This document shows positions 5,670 to 9,602 of a stretch of DNA of 9,602 bases, one piece after another. This stretch comes from Gammaproteobacteria bacterium (GTDB taxonomy: Bacteria > Pseudomonadota > Gammaproteobacteria > JAPPPA01). Each line of letters starts with the position of its first letter. Positions within the stretch are counted from its first letter, which is position 1. The stretch lies in NCBI GenBank assembly GCA_028817755.1, contig JAPPPA010000308.1, positions 5,017 to 14,618 on the forward strand, read 5' to 3'. The notes beneath the pieces are model-generated. The model was not told where the DNA came from and did no database searches. It saw nothing but the letters and a program-made list of their open reading frames with translations. The position numbers and the translations under genes are program-made.

Positions 5670-5708
5670 AAAGGGAAAGGTCTTTGGCCTTTCCCTTTTT
5701 TATTTTTT
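5670..5708 (+). terminator. Strong intrinsic terminator between rplT and pheS
   Basis: AAAGGGAAAGG (5670-5680) and CCTTTCCCTTT (5688-5698) form a perfect 11-bp stem with a 7-nt loop. A T-rich tail to 5708 follows, interrupted by one A. In E. coli the same location holds the pheST attenuator with the Phe-rich pheM leader peptide; no comparable leader peptide is visible here. The terminator ends 24 nt before pheS, so pheST needs readthrough or its own start site. Confidence 0.9.
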
Positions 5709-5732
5709 ACTGCCACACAATAGTAAAAACCC

Positions 5733-6752
5733 ATGAGCGACATTCAGTCACTACAAACCGAAGCCTTAGCAGCGGTAGAAGCCGCTACTGATGTACCTGC
5801 GCTAGAAGAGCTGCGCGTACATTGGTTAGGTAAAAAAGGTCAAATCACCGCGCTACTTAAAACGCTGGGCAAAATGAGCCCAGAAGAGCGTCAAACTACC
5901 GGCGCTGCTATCAATCAAGGTAAGCAGGCGGTACAGCAGGCGATTCAAGCGAAAAAAGAAGCGCTTGAAACCGCGGCGTTGCAAGCCAAGCTTGAAGCAG
6001 AACGTATTGATGTGACCTTGCCTGGCCGTAATGGTGGCCGCGGTGGCCGTCACCCAGTGACGCGCACTCTAGAGCGCATTACTACCATGCTCAGTGCGGC
6101 AGGTTTTGAGGTGTCTGAAGGCCCAGAAATTGAGGATGACTATCACAATTTCGAAGCGCTCAATATTCCGGGACATCACCCCGCGCGTGCAATGCACGAT
6201 ACCTTTTATTTTGACGCCAGTACCTTGCTGCGTACGCATACTTCGCCAGTGCAAATTCGTGTAATGGAAAAGGGTGAGCCACCGTTTCGCATCATTGCGC
6301 CGGGTCGCGTTTATCGCTGTGACTCTGATGTCACCCACACGCCGATGTTCCACCAAGTTGAAGGCCTGGTAGTCGACAAGCAAGTCAGCTTTGCTGACTT
6401 AAAAGGCATGTTGCATAGCTTCTTGCGTCGTTTCTTTGAGAAAGACGATTTGAAAGTGCGCTTTCGTCCGTCTTACTTCCCATTTACCGAGCCTTCCGCA
6501 GAAGCTGATATTGAGTGTGTAATGTGCTCAGGCGAAGGTTGCCGTGTGTGCAGCCATACCGGTTGGTTGGAAGTGCTTGGTTGCGGCATGGTGCACCCTA
6601 AGGTGCTGCAGTCTGCCGGTCTCGATCCAGAAGAGTGGATGGGCTACGCCTTCGGTATGGGCGTTGAGCGTTTAGCCATGTTGCGCTATGGCGTGAATGA
6701 TTTACGGTTGTTCTTCGAGAATGACCTACGTTTCCTTAAACAGTTTTCGTAA
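5733..6752 (+). CDS. pheS: Phenylalanyl-tRNA synthetase alpha subunit
   Basis: The catalytic subunit of the cytoplasmic alpha2-beta2 enzyme that charges tRNA-Phe. It has 339 residues. An N-terminal coiled-coil arm (about 1-85), which contacts tRNA, leads into the class II core: motif 1 region HPVTRTLERI (107 on), GPEIEDDYHNFEALNIPGHHPAR, motif 2 PGRVYRCDSDVTHTPMFHQ (190 on), FRPSYFPFTEPSAEAD, and motif 3 FGMGVERLAMLRYG (307 on) with the invariant Arg at 313. A Cys4 cluster (C262, C265, C270, C273) is inserted before GWLEVLGCGMVHP; it looks like a zinc knuckle and is absent from the E. coli protein. ATG 5733 fits the family start, but no clear Shine-Dalgarno precedes it, and a strong terminator lies just upstream. 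pheT starts 15 nt after the stop. Confidence 0.98.
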   Translation: MSDIQSLQTEALAAVEAATDVPALEELRVHWLGKKGQITALLKTLGKMSPEERQTTGAAINQGKQAVQQAIQAKKEALETAALQAKLEAERIDVTLPGRNGGRGGRHPVTRTLERITTMLSAAGFEVSEGPEIEDDYHNFEALNIPGHHPARAMHDTFYFDASTLLRTHTSPVQIRVMEKGEPPFRIIAPGRVYRCDSDVTHTPMFHQVEGLVVDKQVSFADLKGMLHSFLRRFFEKDDLKVRFRPSYFPFTEPSAEADIECVMCSGEGCRVCSHTGWLEVLGCGMVHPKVLQSAGLDPEEWMGYAFGMGVERLAMLRYGVNDLRLFFENDLRFLKQFS

Positions 6753-6767
6753 GCGGAGGTTCTACTA

Positions 6768-9140
6768 ATGCGTTTCTCTGAATCTTGGCTACGTGAATGG
6801 GTTAACCCAGCGAGCACCACTGATGAGCTTGTTGCCAAGCTCACTATGGCTGGTCTTGAGGTAGATGCCGTTGAACCGGCTGCACCAGACTTTTCTGGTG
6901 TGGTGGTGGCTGAAATTACTGCCTGTGAACCACACCCAGATGCCGACAAGCTTCGCGTTTGTCAGGTAAATAAGGGTGATGAAACCGTACAAATCGTGTG
7001 TGGTGCCGCCAATGCACGCACCGGCATCAAAGTGCCGCTGGCAACTGTAGGTGCGGTATTGCCCACTGCTGATGGCAGTTTCAAAATTAAGAAAGCAAAG
7101 CTGCGTGGCGTAGAGTCATTTGGCATGCTTTGCGCCGCCACAGAGCTTGGATTGGCCGAGTCTGCTGATGGTTTATGGGAGTTTCCAGCTGACGCGCCTG
7201 TGGGTGATGATGTGCGTGACTTCTTATCGCTAAACGACAGCGTGATTGAAGTCGACCTAACGCCGAACCGCGGTGACTGCCTCGGTATTGCCGGTTTGGC
7301 GCGTGAGACTGGCGTGTTGACTCAAACAGACCTTACTGTGCCAGAAATGGCAGCAGTTTCTGCCACGGCTAGCGACACCTTTGCTGTGAATGTGGAGTCT
7401 GCCGAAGATTGCCCGCTATATGTGGGCCGTGTCATCAAAGGCGTCAATAGCCAAGCGGAAACACCGTTGTGGATGCAGGAAAAGCTGCGTCGTTCAGGAA
7501 TTCGTTCACTTGGCTTATTTGTCGATGTCACCAACTACGTATTGCTTGAGCTAGGCCAGCCTATGCATGCGTTTGATCTAGACAAACTACAAGGCGCGAT
7601 TGACGTGCGCCGTGCTAAGGCAGCTGAGAAGCTGACTTTGCTGGATGACAGTGAAATCGAGCTAGATGAAGAGTGTCTTGTTATTGCTGATGCCTCAGGC
7701 CCACTTGCTTTGGCTGGTGTGATGGGTGGTGTTGAAACTGGTGTTGCCGATGGCACAAACAATATCTTCCTAGAGTCAGCTTGTTTCAATCCAATCACTA
7801 TTGCGGGTCGTGCGCGTCGCTTCGGCTTGCATACCGATTCGTCGCATCGTTTTGAGCGTGGTGTAGAGCCAGGCTTGCAGGAGCAAGCAATCGAGCGCGC
7901 TACTGCCTTGATTCTTGAATATGCGGGCGGCGAAGCAGGTCCCGTTGAAACCCAAGGCGATGTGGAACAGCGTGAAGCCATTGCGTTGCGCCGCGAACGC
8001 GTAGAGCAAGTATTGGGCTTAAGCGTTGAAGATGCTGTTATTGAAGAAGCGCTACAGCGCCTCGGTATGACAGTGGTCGCCGCCGATAACGGTTGGCAGG
8101 TAACACCACCACAAGCGCGTTATGACATCACTATTGAAGTCGATCTGATTGAAGAAGTAGCCCGTATTGTGGGTTACGACAATATTCCGGCTGCCGAAGG
8201 CTTTGCTGCTTCATTAGCGGCGGAAGTGCCAGAAGACAAGCTCAATGATGGTGACTTACGTGATCATCTTGTTTCTCGTGATTATTTTGAGGCGGTGACT
8301 TGGAGTTTCGTAGAGCCTGAGTTCCAGTCTGCTTTATTCCCGGACGAAGACGCTAAGCATTTGGCGAACCCAATTTCAGCTGATATGGCTGCTATGCGCG
8401 TGAGCCTGCTGCCGGGTTTGTTGCGCACAGTTGCGCACAATGCCAATCGTCAGGCATCTCGCGTACGTTTGTTTGAAACAGGTTTACGATTTATTCAAAC
8501 CGATGGCGAGTTGCAGCAACGCCGCACTTTAGCGGGTGCGGTTTGGGGCTTGGCTCAAGATGAGCAGTGGTCTGAAGCAGCGCGAGCGGTTGACTTTTAC
8601 GACGTGAAAGCTGACCTAGAAGGCTTGCTAGATTTGCTAGACGCAGACATCGAATGGCGTGCTGCGGACGTGCATTTATTGCACCCGGGTCAGTCGGCTC
8701 AAGAGCTTGCAAATGGCGTGGTTGTAGGCTTTGTGGGTGTTTTGCACCCGTCGCTATTAAAAGCTTGTAAGTTGAAGAAAGCGCCTGTTGTATTCGAATT
8801 TGATTTGGATCGTTTAGAGCGTTTACGTCGTGTACCAAGTTTTTCACCAGTCTCTCGTTTTCCTGAGGTACGCCGTGATCTTGCTGTGGTAGTGCCTGAC
8901 TCAACAACCGCTGCAGAGTTGCAAACCGTGCTTGCAAAGGCAGCCTGCGAGCTGTTAGTAGGCAGTTGGGTGTTTGACGTTTACACAGGAGAGGGCATAG
9001 ACTCTGGCTTCAAGAGTGTTGCCTTAGCCTTTGTTTTACAGGACAAAACCGCAACACTGGTAGAAGAAAAAGTAGACGCAGCAGTGAACGATATTATCGC
9101 TGCGCTCACGGACGAAATAGGGGCCACGGTCCGCGAATAA
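6768..9140 (+). CDS. pheT: Phenylalanyl-tRNA synthetase beta subunit
   Basis: The large subunit, which binds tRNA-Phe and hydrolyses mischarged Tyr-tRNA-Phe. It has 790 residues (E. coli 795). In order: an N-terminal segment MRFSESWLREWVNP; an OB-fold tRNA-binding domain (about 40-150, with ACEPHPDADKLRVCQV); the conserved EVDLTPNRGDCLGIAGLARE (161-180); the B3/B4 editing domain (about 215-390, with LGQPMHAFDLDKL, H267, and SSHRFERGVEPG); a B5 domain (about 400-480, IEVDLIEEVARIVGYDNIP); a catalytic-like but inactive core (about 490-685); and a C-terminal ferredoxin-fold anticodon-binding domain (about 695-790, SRFPEVRRDLAVVV). CGGAGG (6754-6759) lies 8 nt before the ATG. Stop-to-start spacing to pheS is 15 nt and to ihfA 12 nt, so the three are probably one transcript. 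All expected domains are intact. Confidence 0.98.
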   Translation: MRFSESWLREWVNPASTTDELVAKLTMAGLEVDAVEPAAPDFSGVVVAEITACEPHPDADKLRVCQVNKGDETVQIVCGAANARTGIKVPLATVGAVLPTADGSFKIKKAKLRGVESFGMLCAATELGLAESADGLWEFPADAPVGDDVRDFLSLNDSVIEVDLTPNRGDCLGIAGLARETGVLTQTDLTVPEMAAVSATASDTFAVNVESAEDCPLYVGRVIKGVNSQAETPLWMQEKLRRSGIRSLGLFVDVTNYVLLELGQPMHAFDLDKLQGAIDVRRAKAAEKLTLLDDSEIELDEECLVIADASGPLALAGVMGGVETGVADGTNNIFLESACFNPITIAGRARRFGLHTDSSHRFERGVEPGLQEQAIERATALILEYAGGEAGPVETQGDVEQREAIALRRERVEQVLGLSVEDAVIEEALQRLGMTVVAADNGWQVTPPQARYDITIEVDLIEEVARIVGYDNIPAAEGFAASLAAEVPEDKLNDGDLRDHLVSRDYFEAVTWSFVEPEFQSALFPDEDAKHLANPISADMAAMRVSLLPGLLRTVAHNANRQASRVRLFETGLRFIQTDGELQQRRTLAGAVWGLAQDEQWSEAARAVDFYDVKADLEGLLDLLDADIEWRAADVHLLHPGQSAQELANGVVVGFVGVLHPSLLKACKLKKAPVVFEFDLDRLERLRRVPSFSPVSRFPEVRRDLAVVVPDSTTAAELQTVLAKAACELLVGSWVFDVYTGEGIDSGFKSVALAFVLQDKTATLVEEKVDAAVNDIIAALTDEIGATVRE

Positions 9141-9152
9141 GGGGCAAAAGAA

Positions 9153-9467
9153 GTGCCTACAGACAAACGAACGGTGACAAAAGCCAGTTTGGCCGAAGAA
9201 CTTTATGATCGCTTGGGGCTTAATAAGCGAGAAGCAAAGGACTTGGTTGAGCAATTTTTTGAAGAGGTACGGGCAGCCCTAGAGGATGGCCGTAACGTCA
9301 AGCTGTCTGGCTTTGGTAACTTCTCCCTTAGAGACAAGAGCGAACGTCCTGGCCGTAACCCGAAAACGGGCGAGGAAATTCCAGTGTCTGCGCGTCGCGT
9401 AGTCACGTTCCGTCCCGGCCAAAAGCTAAAAGCGCGTATCGACGCATATCGTGGTGACGAAGACTAA
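9153..9467 (+). CDS. ihfA: Integration host factor subunit alpha
   Basis: A nucleoid protein that pairs with IHF beta, binds specific DNA sites and bends them sharply, supporting recombination, replication initiation and sigma54 transcription. It has 104 residues (E. coli 99). It shows KASLAEELYDRLGLNKREAKDLVEQFFEEVR (dimerising helices), VKLSGFGNFSLRDK, the DNA-intercalating arm RPGRNPKTGEEIPV with P70, and the ARRVVTFRPGQKLK strand. These match IhfA rather than HU or IHF beta. The start is GTG at 9153, backed by AAGGGG (9139-9144), 8 nt upstream. An in-frame GTG at 9174 would trim seven residues to the E. coli length but has no Shine-Dalgarno. The position directly after pheT is the classical one. 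The next frame overlaps its 3' end. Confidence 0.96.
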   Translation: MPTDKRTVTKASLAEELYDRLGLNKREAKDLVEQFFEEVRAALEDGRNVKLSGFGNFSLRDKSERPGRNPKTGEEIPVSARRVVTFRPGQKLKARIDAYRGDED

Positions 9468-9602
9468 TCCCCAAGACTTTGATTTGTTTGGCGATGCCAT
9501 TCCGGCAGCCGCCAAGTCAGCCGCGCCTAAGGCAGACGAAAAGCCTAAGCAAACAGAGCCTGCTGCAGTAGAAGTGCAACCAGAGATCGCTGAGAAAGTG
9601 GT
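9454..9602 (+). CDS. N-terminal part of an unidentified protein overlapping ihfA (runs off window)
   Basis: A frame in the +1 register relative to ihfA is open from 9430 to the window end. GTG at 9454 (or 9451) would start it, overlapping the ihfA stop by 14-17 nt. The 49 visible residues begin MTKTNPQDFDLFGDAIPAA and continue as an Ala-, Pro-, Lys- and Glu-rich low-complexity tail with no signal peptide, membrane segment or recognisable domain. Codon use looks like the neighbouring genes. In many proteobacteria a MerR-family regulator follows ihfA; a disordered extension before its helix-turn-helix would fit, but nothing here proves it. No Shine-Dalgarno is evident, so translation may couple to ihfA. 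Confidence 0.55.
   Translation, partial: MTKTNPQDFDLFGDAIPAAAKSAAPKADEKPKQTEPAAVEVQPEIAEKV

Noticed and set aside
5635..5736. A TTG-started frame through the rplT-pheS terminator with several Phe codons, ending in a TGA that overlaps the pheS ATG
   Set aside because: The Phe codons come from the T-rich terminator tail itself, the start lies in a hairpin without a Shine-Dalgarno, and the peptide does not resemble the E. coli pheM leader.
8800..9152. An SOS-type promoter for ihfA inside the end of pheT, as known in E. coli
   Set aside because: No CTG-N10-CAG match was found by eye in this stretch.
9174..9467. Alternative ihfA start at GTG 9174
   Set aside because: It gives a length nearer E. 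coli IhfA, but no ribosome-binding site precedes it, whereas AAGGGG precedes GTG 9153 at good spacing.

Overview
The window reads as chromosomal core DNA from a gammaproteobacterium. IF3, PheS, PheT, IhfA, UvrB and PyrD all carry gammaproteobacterial sequence features, and PheS has the Cys4 insert that I recall from Pseudomonas-type proteins. Moderate GC content and an Oceanospirillales/Pseudomonadales-like affiliation are my inference; the genus cannot be named from this sequence alone. No transposase, integrase, CRISPR array, prophage gene or compositional break was seen. No gene-free stretch exceeds 300 bases; the longest are 142-147 nt and all contain readable signals.

Layout. Left (1-899, minus strand): a class I PLP-dependent aminotransferase of the bacterial aspartate aminotransferase type, whose C-terminus lies off the window. 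It is divergent from uvrB (nucleotide excision repair helicase), which is followed after 24 nt by pyrD (quinone-dependent dihydroorotate dehydrogenase). A weak terminator follows pyrD. A stable-RNA-type promoter with a GC-rich discriminator then precedes a tRNA-Val(GAC) gene. Only 34 nt after the tRNA CCA end begins infC (IF3), which must start at a rare AUC codon. A structured 142-nt spacer leads to rpmI (L35) and rplT (L20). A strong intrinsic terminator lies between rplT and pheS. pheS and pheT (the two phenylalanyl-tRNA synthetase subunits) and ihfA (IHF alpha) follow in close order. A partial reading frame of unknown function overlaps the end of ihfA and runs off the right edge.

How the genes work together. 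tRNA-Val through pheT is a translation block: a tRNA, an initiation factor, two 50S proteins and an aminoacyl-tRNA synthetase, with ihfA attached as in many proteobacteria. The visible regulation is mainly post-transcriptional: an AUC start on infC (classical IF3 autocontrol), a folded leader before rpmI (probable L20 feedback) and a terminator before pheS (readthrough control or transcript decoupling). The clearest departure from the textbook order is that thrS is missing upstream of infC and a tRNA takes its place, so infC is probably transcribed from a tRNA promoter and given its 5' end by tRNA maturation.

I did not find a novel defence or mobile system. The points worth a second look are the tRNA-Val/infC junction, the infC AUC start, the rpmI leader, the rplT-pheS terminator and the overlapping partial frame after ihfA.
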